DNA from: Crotophaga sulcirostris
Lineage: Eukaryota; Chordata; Aves; Cuculiformes; Crotophagidae
Reading direction: 5' to 3'
Assembly: GCA_013397455.1 (NCBI GenBank)
Contig: VYZB01000343.1
Location: 459,124-523,123, forward strand
Length of the DNA stretch: 64,000 bases
The position numbers and the translations under genes were made by a program. The notes beneath the pieces were generated by a model, which was not told the DNA's origin, did no database searches, and worked only from the letters and a program-made list of their open reading frames with translations. Of the stretch, positions 53,847-64,000 are shown piece after piece (the first letter of the stretch is position 1; every line of letters begins with the position of its first letter).

Positions 53847-54479
53847 GAAAAGAAAAAAGGGGAAAATTGTTGACTGAAGACATATTGCCCTTGATTGAAT
53901 AGTGAGGAACCTGCTGTCAAGAAAATAGATATTTGGGAAACCAAAAGAAAAAAAATATTTGCCCATTTTGCTGGCTGTAGATCAGGCTTCAATTGTCAGC
54001 CTTCAATTGCTGAGGACAGACAGTGGTGATTTCTGCTTGATTACCCTGAGTTCACAAAAATTGCTTTTCTGGTTGCCTGTTGATTTTTACTACAAGGACA
54101 TTGTTGCCTTTAGTTTTGTGAGTAGGGAGCTCTGTAAGAGGAGAGTAACTCATGAGCACTCTAATTTGCATGGTTCCCTGTAAAAGGTATCAAAAGAAAT
54201 AATAGCAGAAAACCTGCATGTTCTGACCATATTTGCCACCTACACTGTGGCCTTCCAGTCTTTCACATCACACACTTTGAGAAGAGGATGTATGATGCTA
54301 AATTTTTTTATTAAAATTGTGTTACATATAACTGGTTTCTGAGTCCCTAGAAGACTAGACCCTGAAAAGCTTCTCTTTCTCCTTGAGAGGGATGGAGTGG
54401 AAATACAAATACAGCTGCATAACCTCTCTGAGGCGTAAGTTGGTTCCTGTTACAGGGAAAAGCCAAATATTCATCCATG

Positions 54480-54534
54480 TTTCAGAATGTTTCCAAAAAA
54501 TTTGACTTCAACATTTCAGAATGTTTCCAAAAAA
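54480..54534. repeat. 21-bp exact direct repeat, 34-bp period
   Basis: The 21-base unit starting tttcagaatgtttcc occurs at 54,480-54,500 and again at 54,514-54,534, with 13 bases between. This is consistent with a local tandem duplication. Confidence 0.85.
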
Positions 54535-54947
54535 CAATACAACGTAATTTTTGTAAAGAGAATAGCTTAAAGTCTATGGAGAGAAACAAACAAACAAAAA
54601 AAGAAAACAACAGAAGAATAAATGCATGCTGGTACAACTTTGGGTTCTTTTTGTCAGATACTTCTGTACAGTGGACAGAAACACCTTTATCACTTCTGAG
54701 ATGCACAGTCTTTCTTTCCCATGTTCAAAGCTCCAATAACAAGACATATTTGGTCTCTACTGGATATTCGGTTCATTTGCCTGGGTTCTTCATGTGAGTT
54801 TATTTTCCCAGCACTTGTTTGTGCATATGAGCATTTCTATGAACTCTATAGGAAGGGAATAGCAATTAGGATGGGGGTTTTAAAGGCACTCAACATATAG
54901 TCACACCAGCCCTTTGAAACAACAGAATTGCCTATTGGAAGTGCTAC

Positions 54948-55069
54948 CTTTGTTCAGTGACTGTAGACAAAGCCCACAAAAGTCACACAGCTGACTGAAG
55001 TCACCCTTACAACTTTGACATACAACAGAATTACCACAGTTCGAGCAAACAGTAGCCCAGCAGTAATAC
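54948..55069 (-). CDS. candidate internal exon encoding a Cys-rich, zinc-ribbon-like peptide
   Basis: On the minus strand a good acceptor (pyrimidine-rich tract, a possible ctaac branch point and then tacag) precedes an open 122-nt segment. It ends at a possible donor, AAAG|GTAGCA, which is weak at positions +4 and +5. The peptide reads YYCWATVCSNCGN..., then VVCQSC, then LCDFCGLCLQS. This gives eight Cys spaced C-x4-C-x2-C-x5-C-x2-C-x7-C-x2-C-x2-C. Paired CxxC motifs like these usually bind zinc. The pattern loosely recalls Siva-like and other zinc-ribbon proteins, but I cannot assign a family. No neighbouring exon with a matching phase was identified. It may be a lone pseudo-exon or chance. 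Confidence 0.25.
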
Positions 55070-55434
55070 CTGTAGTTAGAAAATAAAACACACACTGATG
55101 GTTATCGCTTTTCAACTTGCAAAGTTATAGCAAGTCAATAGGTGTCTAAGCACTTCATAGTTGCACAAACACAGCCCAGGATTGCTTTGTGTCCATTGGC
55201 ACTCATGTAATGTAACCAATGATGGTCTCAACAGAGTGTGTTGCTACATGTACAACATGGGCACACTTGCTTTCAGCACTATGAGCAAAAGAAGAAAAGG
55301 ATTGAAACGCTGTTCTTCACTCGAAGAATCTCAAGAATGTCAACAGCTAAAGACAGAGAAATTTACCCAAATTTTGCTGAATCTGTACATTAACAGAGTC
55401 CTGAGGAACATCAAGCTGTCATTTCCTGAAATAG

Positions 55435-55483
55435 TATAATTCATTCTGCTTTAACAGAAATAATATAACTCATTCTGCTTTAA
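55435..55483. repeat. 20-bp near-exact direct repeat, 29-bp period
   Basis: The unit tataattcattctgctttaa (55,435-55,454) recurs with one mismatch at 55,464-55,483. It is a small local duplication of no evident function. Confidence 0.8.
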
Positions 55484-56479
55484 AAGCCTTTAACAATACT
55501 ATTTACATTCTGAATAGTTTAAATTACATAACTGTCGATATAGATTGATATCCCACCACAAAGAACTAACCTGCCTTAACACCCTGAAGTACAAAACTCA
55601 CCTCTGAAAACCTCTTTCTGTGAACAACAATCTACTTAAATTTCTGTCAGAAAAAAAGGAGTGTCTTATGAAACTTATATACAAATACATATATTTCTAC
55701 ATGAATATATACACACAGAGAACATATATCAATGTTCTTTTCAACTGTCATGCTTTGCACAATCCTGCATTTAAAACACAGTGCAGTTTTATGCTTTCAT
55801 CTCTGCATGTTTTCCATTTGAGTGTCCCAGATTTACTGTGTTCTGAGAGTTAAACTATACAATAGTTAAAAGTTAATTTTCTTTCCTGCCCCCCCAAAAA
55901 CAAACAACAGTAGAAGGAATTTAACCTCATATCCTCACTCTGAAATTAGCTCTATTGTCAAAAGATGACAGCTGTATCCTGATTTCAAGAATTTCATGTT
56001 GGAATTAAGCAGCATTTTTGAAACCATTGTGTTACTTCAAACAGATCCATAATGGTCCCTCAGCAAACCATTTTCAGAAGACTTGTGTAAGTAAGATAAA
56101 AAGACACCATTTCTGAAGAGATGCTTTTATGGGCTAGGTCAGAGTGCTCTTTCCATGTTGTTCATTCCCAGTCGAATTTCCTAATAGCCTATCTCCTCAG
56201 TTAACAGATGCCCAGCCTCATGTCGGAACCAGATCGAGCCACCACTGAGATGATATCCAGCTCCTTTCTTATTGAGCCGTTTCCCTAGCAGATGGTGCAA
56301 TGCTGCAGGCACACTCCTTCCTGTTAATTACCAGCCTTCGCTACAGATGGAAATGTCAGTCAGCCTCACAGGTCCTGGTTCCTGCCATTGCCTCAGTCCA
56401 TAGCCCTCTACCTAGGCAAGATGCTGCCAACACACACCATGTGTTTTGTGACTGCTGACTAGGCAGGCAACAAAAAACA
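55484..56479. other. non-coding stretch leading into a candidate regulatory patch
   Basis: No gene or repeat was recognised. From about 56,100 onward the sequence becomes more complex and less AT-rich. It may belong to the conserved-looking block that follows. Confidence 0.45.
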
Positions 56480-56850
56480 ACTTAGTTCATGAATATTCAT
56501 GGAGGAATGTTTAGAGTTCTGTTCATCTGCAATGCTTATAGATTTGCTTAAAGGAGATTGCACTTTCCGAGGAGCCCTGTGCCCCTTGTTTTACTATGGT
56601 GCGGGCAGATGAGTTATCAAAGTGTGTTGCTATAGTAACATATAAAGGGCTATTAAATGTCTGTCGTTTGGAGACTTCTATAGGCACATCAGTTTCTGGC
56701 TGCCATTTTTTCCATACCTTAAGTGCCCTTTAATTATTCTTGCCCTGCAATAACAGACCAATAGTCACCAGGCTGAACTGATTATCTAATAACTGTTGAT
56801 TTTCATTAAAGCCTGATTACCTCATTATAAGTAACCAATACGAATTCCTT
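56480..56850. promoter_or_regulatory. candidate enhancer/promoter-like element with POU-dimer, RFX and TATA-like motifs
   Basis: Motifs seen in order are as follows. A perfect 14-bp palindrome catgaatattcatg (56,488-56,501) resembles the POU dimer (MORE) site. A TCF-like atcaaag lies at 56,616-56,622. gttgctatagtaac (56,626-56,639) is an almost symmetrical RFX X-box-like sequence. tataaag (56,641-56,647) is TATA-like and begins one base after the X-box. An inverted-CCAAT-class ccaat lies at 56,758-56,762, and ATTA/TAAT cores lie at about 56,800-56,840. There is no open frame and no repeat similarity. The motif content is seen; activity and conservation are inference. Confidence 0.3.
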
Positions 56851-57018
56851 GATCTTTCCTGGTATCTAAGCACAGTAAATCCAGATAAATGAAATTCTGT
56901 GTAAGCTTTATAAATTCATTGGATGCATTTACTTTAATAGCTATAGAAATCTGTTAGTAATCGAAAATACATTTTCAGAAAGACGTTACATAAAGTTTGA
57001 GTTAGAAGATTAAGAAAA

Positions 57019-57073
57019 AATCTTTTTCTTTCTGTCTTCTTTTTCTTTCTTTTTTTCCTTTCTTTTTTTTTTA
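57019..57073. repeat. polypyrimidine (CTTT)n-like tract
   Basis: About 55 bases almost entirely of C and T on the + strand, a second instance of this repeat type in the window. The Lys/Arg-rich minus-strand open frame across it is an artefact. Confidence 0.85.
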
Positions 57074-57484
57074 TCTGGAGGTAATTCATTTTCTTGTGGG
57101 AAACTGTGCAAGTGTAATGTGTAGATATTAAAATAGCAATATGACTCAGAAAGTGCCAATAATATTCTTCAGTTTTTTGACTCATGACTGTTCATGAAGT
57201 GAGAGTTTAGATGTTCCAAATCAGAAAAGCAGGCATCTAGTTTATGTTAAGAACACACTTTTCAAGAAAAGGAGAATTATATTTCATTTCCAACATGCAG
57301 AATGAGCAATATGTACAGAAGTAGGGGATGTTTAAACAACAGCATTTTAAATCCACTCTGGTCTGATTGTTGTCAGTTTGATAATGTTCCAACAATAGAG
57401 CAGAGCACCCAGAAATACCTGAGAAAGATACATGTTGTTTCTTTGAAAGAACTGCAAGCCTGACCCAAAAAAAGTTCTAATAAA

Positions 57485-57678
57485 TCAATCAAGTACACTT
57501 TTCAAGCCCTGCTTCTTCCCTGCAGTTTTATCTCCATAAGAGGGTTGACAGTGACTGCTGAAATTTGTCTGTTTCTTGCTTTGCTTATATTGTTCTAATG
57601 GTTTGACAGCACTTGCTTTTAAATTGCTAACTACTAAAGGATGTTGGTTTTCAAGACGCTGAAGTCCCCTCTGTAACC
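57485..57678 (-). CDS. weak candidate 3'-terminal coding exon
   Basis: On the minus strand an acceptor-like sequence, cttttgtgttctccag, ends at 57,679 and opens a 64-codon frame. The frame has a mixed, protein-like composition (GLQRGLQRLENQHPL..., ending KKQGLKSVLD) and closes with a stop at 57,485. No domain or homolog is recognised and no clear polyadenylation context was established. It lies upstream, on the same strand, of the Cys-rich candidate exon. I found no donor that would link the two in a consistent phase. It may be chance. Confidence 0.15.
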
Positions 57679-60600
57679 CTGGAGAACACAAAAGCTGTCA
57701 TGTTTGTTGATACATTATGTTTTGTTTTTTTCACAGAAATATATTCTGGATTTATTTTTACTTTCATTACAGTGAATGCCAGAAAGAAATGCACTTCCAA
57801 GGTTTATTTCAATTTCTAGGTCCTACAGCATTGTACTATTTCAATAGTAAATAATAAAATGTAATGTTATAACCTATTTGTTTCTAAAATATATTTAGCT
57901 TTATCCTTCCAAGATGAAACTACAAAACATATGCCATTACCAAATTTTTGTCAGCTGCACTGGTAAAGTGAAATTGCAAAAAAACCAAAGGTTTCAAAAA
58001 GGATAGAAAAAGGGTGCAAAAGTTCAAGGATTATATCATGTGCTCATAAAACTGAATCTTGACTTTGTAAATTGCTATCTGGATCATTACGTAAGCTACA
58101 CACACATCATTTGACTCAAGTTGTAAATTAATTAACGTCCTTCAAAACCAACTACAATGGGCATGACATTCCAACAAGCAAAGCTCAGGGCTTATGTGGG
58201 GCAACCACACATCTATTAAAGCTTGTGAATTCAAAAATAAATAGTCTTATGCTCTATGCAAATTCAATACTATTCTACAATAACATAAAAAGGGCAGTGT
58301 ACACTTCAGTGTCCAATGTCCAGCTGTCTCTCAGCTAGTCATCAGCTTCCTTACAGCCAAATTTATACTCAGTGGAAAGTGATTTCATCCTAAATTACTT
58401 TTCTCAGCCTTTCTCAACTTGCACTCTAGAGGTACTTACTTTTTTCCAACTAAAGCAAACTCTTTTTGTTTTCTTAAAAGGATCAGGTATGGCTTGCTGA
58501 GACTTAAACATCTGACAGCTTGAGTTAGGTGAAGCAGACCTACTCCAAACATGCAGCAGCTCTGGCTGTACCTACAGTGCAGGGCAGGTGTGCTCCGTAG
58601 CGACTGCCTGGGAGTGCTCCAGCTCCCTTCTAATATATATGCTCTTTTCACAGGGACCATGGCACAGGGAGTAGGGTGGATATCTTATTACAGCCTGCTA
58701 CATGGATGATATATTTGCAATGAGTTTCAAAACAATGTGCTAAGGCAATTTAGGTTACTGGCTCAGAGAACTGTAGGGCAGTGGTAACTCTGGTGCTGTT
58801 TTGTTGGTGGGATCTCAGCAGGCCAGCACAGTAACCTCCTGATCTGGTGTGTCCTCCTCTTAGTGCCGACACACGCACTGCCCGACAGAGGAAAAAAGAT
58901 GTTACCAAGGGTGATAAAGCTCTGGTGGGAGCAGACCACATAGGCCCCAAAGGAAAAGACTGTCCCTGCTTTGTGCACTGCAAGTATTTTGACAGTTCAG
59001 CTCTAATTGACCAGGACAGCAAGGTTCAGAGCAACCCAAACGCTGATTGGTTAGATTAATAAAAATAGGTCTAAAAGTCTAATGACAACATTCATTCTAA
59101 AAAATTATTGCTTTTATTTATATTCTTTTAATCACTTAAGTAATCGGTTTGAAAAAAGTGGGCTATTCAGACAAACAAGAGTTCAAACACTATTCCAAAT
59201 TATGTCTTGTTATTTCTTTATTGAAGCAGAACCTGGGTTATATTTTTCATAGCTTCTTGAGACCCACGTATCCTGATGTTCCTTTCATCACTAAGTGAAG
59301 ATGGCAGCTTAGGAGAATGACAAAGTTGCTCTAGGGTAAAAAAGCAAGCTCCAAAAAAAAATAGATGGACAAAGTTAAGCATGTGTGGGTGGGAATGTCA
59401 TCAAGACAATCATATTTTTTGAAATTAGCAATGATGCATTTCAAATGTCGTCTCATTCACTGAGCCTTAACTAATTTAAATCATAACCACTGTTCAGCTA
59501 CATGCAGTAGTGAGATGCATTTTAGCTAACAGGGAACATAAAGCCTCACGTGGAAGTACTCAGGGACTGTATACATTGACCTCTTTCGTAACATGATGAA
59601 AAGAAAGGCATGTCTTCATCATCTCATTTCTGATTATGTGAAAGAACATACAAGTGATATATTGCAGCATGTGCCCATTTCCATCCACGACTACCACACT
59701 TATCCATCCCATACCACGAGTTAATATCTTAAAAGATAGTTAAGAAAATACTGCAGAGTTCTCAGAAAGGAAAGGAAGAGGAAATAAGTTGTTACAATAA
59801 CTCGAACAGACAATTAGTTCTACGTCCTGATTGAATCTAGCTTACCAGCCACATGCTGGCTCCTATATTGGTCATATATCAAATAGTAGGTTATATCAAA
59901 CAGTCACAAACATTTTCTTCAACTCTTTAAACTTTTTCCAGCCCTCAGTGATTCCAGCTTCACACCATCTCTTTGGTGGGTTTCAAGTTGCATGGTTTGT
60001 TTGGCTGCAATTACTGATGTAGGTCTGCAAGCCTATAGACCTTACACAGAGTGCTGTATTCCACCAGCTAACTAAAACCATTTGAGTGCAAATATATGAA
60101 ACAGTAAAGTGCAAAATTAAAAATGTAAACCATGAATTATCTCTTTGGCACCAGGATTTTGCCTGCAAGAACTTGACTCTTTCCTTTGCAAATCAAAGCA
60201 GGCCAGGAACAATTTTGCCATGAACTGTCAGCAAGATCAAAGGGAAAATTATTAAAACTTTCAACTGTTATGTTGTAATACTCACTTGTTACTTAAGGAT
60301 GCCTACTCTGCAAGAAGTGAATGAACTTACATTGCTGAAGGAGAAGCACAGTGGAACCACAGCTTGCATTATACAGTGCTGAGTAATAAACAGACAGTGG
60401 AGAATGGGTATGTGCACTGAAACAGAGAATCTGTAGATTGGACATATGACACCTTTTTAAATGTCTGTGATGCCATAGGTTAACAATTCATCTCCATAGA
60501 TTCCATCCTGACACTTGGGGTTTAAAACACTTTTACAGCCAGGGCTCCTAGGCATCATGGTGGAGGCTTAACCACATACACCTAACTGCAGATAAGCAGA

Positions 60601-61005
60601 ATCCTTTTCTACTTATCCCCTTCTCAGTCTAACTTGCTCCCATGGCAACATACAACCTTGCTCCTTCCCAGATGGAATGGCTAAAGAGTAGATTCTTCTG
60701 AAGTCAGAAAGGACCTGCTCACTGGGTCAACTGGTGGGAGTCTGTAGTCTAGGAAAAAAGTGAACATACTTAGCATGTATCCAAGAGTCCTTGTTTTGAG
60801 ATAGTTCCCTTTCATTCTTCTGCATTGTGGTTAAGAACCCTTAAGTACTGCAATTACAGGTGTAGCATACAGTTTGTAAGCTCCTTAGCCTTTCCATTTT
60901 ACCCATCTTCTTCAAGAATCATTACAGAGAAGCTATTGAATCAAGATGTTTCTTCACAGCGAATGGGAAATACAGCCTCCTTACTCTCAGTATTATAAAT
61001 TTATA
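57679..61005. other. non-coding stretch, nothing certain
   Basis: AT-rich, with a GC-richer patch at 58,750-59,060 where open frames occur on both strands (90 codons minus, 70 codons plus). None has recognisable domains. No transposon ends were identified. Confidence 0.5.
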
Positions 61006-61035
61006 TGGGCATATATGTGTGTGTGTATATGTCTG
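61006..61035. repeat. short (TG)n/(TA)n repeat
   Basis: An alternating purine-pyrimidine run, 'atatatgtgtgtgtgtatatg', typical of a young or decayed dinucleotide microsatellite. Confidence 0.75.
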
Positions 61036-61410
61036 TAATAAAGAATACACTAGTAAAGGAAAGTAGCTTGGACTGCAAAGTGAATTAAATGTTAGGAAAG
61101 GCCAAACATATGAGAATCCATCCCTAATTCCGTTTCTGACACCCCTTCAAAATACTGGACAAGGTCAGATTTTCATGGAAACTGCTGTTTACAGATAGGG
61201 CTAAATTAAGGCTGTCTGGAGATCCCCTAATTCACAGGACTTGGACTTTTCAGCCTAAACAATAATGTTTTAGAAAAACTTTTGCATACGTCTTGGTAGA
61301 GGAAAAGTAGAATTCAACACTGTTGTATACCAGAAAATCCTGTTCGTCCAGAACCACAGCACACTGTCCCTCAGCAACAGGACTCCCTCCCCAGAAAGTT
61401 GTCCAAGGAC

Positions 61411-61445
61411 CACAGAATCTTAGAATCATAGGATAGATAGTTCAT
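61411..61445 (-). mobile_element. possible CR1-type 3' terminus
   Basis: The + strand contains cagaatcttagaatcatagg, the octamer-like repeat typical of CR1 3' ends read on the complement. The adjoining bases do not continue clearly into the CR1 3' UTR. It may be a very short or diverged CR1 scrap or a chance match. Confidence 0.35.
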
Positions 61446-61490
61446 GTGTCTCACCTCATGCCCCCTCACAATGGGGCAATGAAGACAAAA

Positions 61491-61557
61491 AAGTCTGGGT
61501 AAGTATCTCCCATGATAGATAAGAAGATAAGAAAGTCTGGGTAAGTATCTCCCATGA
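61491..61557. repeat. 25-bp exact direct repeat, 42-bp period
   Basis: The unit beginning aagtctgggtaagtatctcc occurs at 61,491-61,515 and 61,533-61,557, separated by a short A/G-rich spacer. It lies inside a 158-codon minus-strand open frame that matches nothing I know, and it explains that frame's repeated peptide. Confidence 0.9.
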
Positions 61558-62988
61558 ATTATAACCAGCCTTCCCCTTAAATGTTCCCAGAACAGTGCTG
61601 CTGGCTTCAGTTCTCCTGCTACTTTTTTCCATAATGTCTTGCATAACGTTCTCCAGAGTGCTCCAGGATTACACCAGTCATTAACCTTTTTTCTGGAAAA
61701 GCTAAGGACATGGCAATGCTCAGTACTACACAGCTCAGCCAATCTCTGTGCAATTCCATCATAGCAAAAAAATATGCTACTCTCACCTGTAGAGCTATCA
61801 CAAGCCAAATTAAAAAGCCTTGCAATGCAGATATTAGAATTTTTCAAAGCAAAGCAAAGAATCCTTTAGATGATCTGTGGAGTGAAATTTCCTAGTAGCT
61901 ACTTCCTAAATGATTAGTGAAAATTTCCAGTCTCCTGCCACCTCTAGCTAGCACATCATATAAACTCTCTCAGAAGCTGATCAAAGTGTATAATTATTTT
62001 GTGGCAACAGCTGAAGCTGTGGGTGAGAAAATTACAATTTTTTAATAAAGATTGCTCTAATTTGGCTCAAGGATTATTAAAAGGTATATAGAAACGTATA
62101 AAAACAAACACAAAATAACCCAGCAATACATATCCTGAGATTAACAGTTGGAACAAAAGACTAAAGGTCTAGCATTAGGATTGTCCAACATGCTCTGAGT
62201 CATGTGATGGGAGAAAGAATGTGCAGCCCTGAAGGTAATTCACCATCTCCTTATAACAGTGTCCATCTTGTTCTCACTGATACAATGGAAATATCAAATA
62301 TGCCCACTTCTCTCAGCAAATGTCCAGACAGAGTGTGACTTGTTTTTATTTTTTGCCCTTGGAGTCCCCTTTTATTTTCTGAATACTATTTGCAATCGCA
62401 TTTTCTTAAATGGGTTTCCATAATTTCTTACCCTATGTTTCAGCACTTTTCCCCAGGGTTCATTTTCCTTTCCATAATACAGTAGAACTGAAATTGTATT
62501 ATTTGGTTTGTGTGGGTTTATATTTAGCTTGCCAACTACTAATTACTGTGAAACCATTTTCTTGTATATCTTTCACTTTTAGCATTAAGGTTTTTCTTCC
62601 TAGGAAAAGCAGCAGCTCTTTCCAACCCAACATAGGTATTGAGCGAATGAGAAAAACAGCTAGAAGGCTTTGCCTTTTCTAGAGAAGATTATTGATCTCA
62701 TTTTAAATTTTTCACTCAATTCTGGAGAGTATCAGCACAGTCGTGGCTAATGCAGTAGACCAGCAGGACATGCAAAGTATTTTGTAAATTATTGTAAATG
62801 AATTGGGAAATAAGGCTTCACAGAAACACTTAAAAATACAATTGAAACAACAATTCTGCAGGATCTTAGAATGTGAAAGCAGAGGGGGGAAAAAGCATAA
62901 GTAGATTCCTAAACCAGGTCTGCAGCAATTTTGGGTTAGCTTCCCATTCCACCGCAGATTTCCAATGAAACTCTGTGTAAGAGATTTA
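61558..62988. other. non-coding stretch, nothing recognised
   Basis: AT-rich unique-looking sequence between the direct repeat and the mariner element. Short open frames lack domains. Confidence 0.5.
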
Positions 62989-63282
62989 CGAAGTCCGACA
63001 CAAAAAACACCAAGATTGTGCTTGTAACTCTTTTTATTTAACAAATTAAGAAAACCAGCTATGATCAACTTCAAAATAATTCCCTTCCAAGTTGACACAC
63101 AGCTGCATATGACGCTACCAAAGTTCAAAGCAATTCCACAGATAATTTTCTGAAAGGCTGTTGAGGATCTCCATTGTTTTTGCTATCACATCTTCAACCG
63201 ACAGAAAAAAGGGCTCCTTCGAGCACAGAACTGACTTTTGGGAAGAGGTAGAAATCACAGTGTATTTTTGTGTCAGACCTTC
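62989..63282 (-). mobile_element. internally deleted mariner (Tc1/mariner) element, 294 bp, with TIRs and TA target site
   Basis: The left end cgaagtccgacacaaaaaac and the right end, read on the minus strand as gaaggtctgacacaaaaata, form terminal inverted repeats that agree at about 18 of 23 positions. TA dinucleotides lie directly outside both ends (62,987-62,988 and 63,283-63,284), as expected for mariner. The minus strand encodes only the C-terminal transposase. It starts at CDFYLFPK, where the Asp (63,254-63,256) corresponds to the third catalytic Asp of the family, and later has GNYFEVDHSWFS before a stop. One frameshift and one premature TAG break the frame. About 1 kb carrying the 5' UTR and the first two catalytic Asp residues is missing. 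The element is non-autonomous. Confidence 0.85.
63046..63258 (-). pseudogene. mariner transposase C-terminal remnant
   Basis: This fragment of the DDD transposase covers roughly the last 65-70 residues. CDFYLFPKVSSVLEG is followed by a shift of frame, then VEDVIAKTMEILNS, then a TAG in place of a sense codon after FELW, and finally LEGNYFEVDH near the C-terminus. The DNA-binding N-terminus and the first two catalytic Asp residues are gone, so no activity is possible. It lies wholly inside the deleted mariner. Confidence 0.8.
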
Positions 63283-63284
63283 TA

Positions 63285-64000
63285 TTTTCCATGCTTCATC
63301 TTCTCTGTAAAATAGGAATAATATTTCCTTTTGATAACACTTTATTTCTTTTGTATGTGTTGAATATAATTTTTCAGGGGAAAATTTGTTGGGTTGTGAT
63401 TCATATCATTTAAGCTTCAGACATATACAATGCTGATGAGTATGTGAGAGGCAAGGTTTGTCAAGGGAAAGGGAGGGAGGAGTCATCCAAGAAATACATA
63501 TTAACTATACATACTGGCAACTTGAGATACCTACTTCTAGTTGGAGCTAAGTCATTTCACTGTCACAAACATGCATTTGTGTAAAATACAGTGGGTTATA
63601 CATGCGTCTTTATTTAATTCCTATTCTGATCAGATGTGAAATTTTATAGTTCAGTCTACTTCAAGAGGTAAGGTTTCATCAAGAGGATAATTCATGAAAA
63701 CATCTTACACAAAAGTTTTGATCTTTTCCTCTGTTTTTTTGTTTGTTTGTTTTGTTGTGGTTTTTTTTTTAAATCTTTTTAAGACTACAGGAGAAAATAA
63801 GTGATTATGGCTGTTAAAGTGTTTTTTCTGCTTGTGGTTAATTAGCAGGTGTCATCTCCCTGAAGTAGTGTGAATTATTCTAATACAGGGGCAAAACTTG
63901 AAAATAATGAAGTTATTCAACTTGTTTTCATTCAGCGACAGACAAACTAACTTTGCCTAATTATGATTCTACTTTTACAGAGTTGGATTCAGAGTTCAGT
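63285..64000. other. non-coding stretch, nothing recognised
   Basis: AT-rich sequence with a T/G-rich run at about 63,735-63,775. No gene or repeat was identified before the window ends. Confidence 0.55.

Noticed and set aside
53747..53992. Cys-Val repeat peptide
   Set aside because: It is a translation of the CA microsatellite.
61371..61847. 158-codon minus-strand open frame, the longest in the window
   Set aside because: It contains an internal duplicated segment and the possible CR1 end, has no recognised domain, and is no longer than other chance frames here.
1..64000. CRISPR arrays, prokaryotic operons, phage or plasmid functions
   Set aside because: No regularly spaced repeats, no dense coding and clear bird-type transposons show that this is vertebrate nuclear DNA.
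1..64000. tRNA, rRNA, spliceosomal RNA or known microRNA genes
   Set aside because: No cloverleaf, box A/B pair or familiar mature microRNA sequence was seen by eye. A covariance-model scan would be needed to exclude diverged copies.

Overview
This window looks like AT-rich, gene-poor nuclear DNA from a bird. The main evidence is its transposon content. There are several 5'-truncated CR1 LINEs ending in short tandem 3' repeats, a solo ERVL-type LTR of the kind widespread in modern birds, a short hAT element and an internally deleted mariner. Dinucleotide and pyrimidine microsatellites are also present. All family assignments come from remembered consensus sequences; no alignment was run. A modern (neoavian) bird is the best guess, and the species is unknown.

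No confident protein-coding gene, tRNA or rRNA is visible. The longest open frames (155-158 codons) are what chance and repeats would give over 64 kb. The window is therefore best read as a gene desert or the inside of a very long intron.

Layout: 1-12.5 kb is AT-rich single-copy DNA with a homeobox-site-rich patch near 9.6-9.85 kb and a 15-base N gap at 12,260. A solo LTR occupies 12,509-13,075. A CR1 3' end lies at 15.1-15.3 kb. A longer CR1 spans about 17.99-19.13 kb and is interrupted by an unidentified insert of about 300 bp flanked by a 7-bp repeat. A hAT MITE sits at 19,955-20,162. The largest CR1, on the minus strand with a dead reverse transcriptase, spans 26.97-28.4 kb. Two small, old CR1 fragments lie at 34.4-34.9 kb. 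The rest, to 64 kb, is mostly unique DNA with microsatellites. It includes several candidate conserved or regulatory patches (41.6-41.9, 51.0-51.4 and 56.48-56.85 kb), two weak candidate exons on the minus strand (54,948-55,069 and 57,485-57,678) and a mariner deletion derivative at 62,989-63,282.

I do not see a novel biological system. The most checkable items are the mariner deletion derivative, the insert inside the CR1, the Cys-rich candidate exon at 55.0 kb, and the 56.5-56.85 kb patch, which combines a POU-dimer-like palindrome, an RFX-like X-box and a TATA-like motif.
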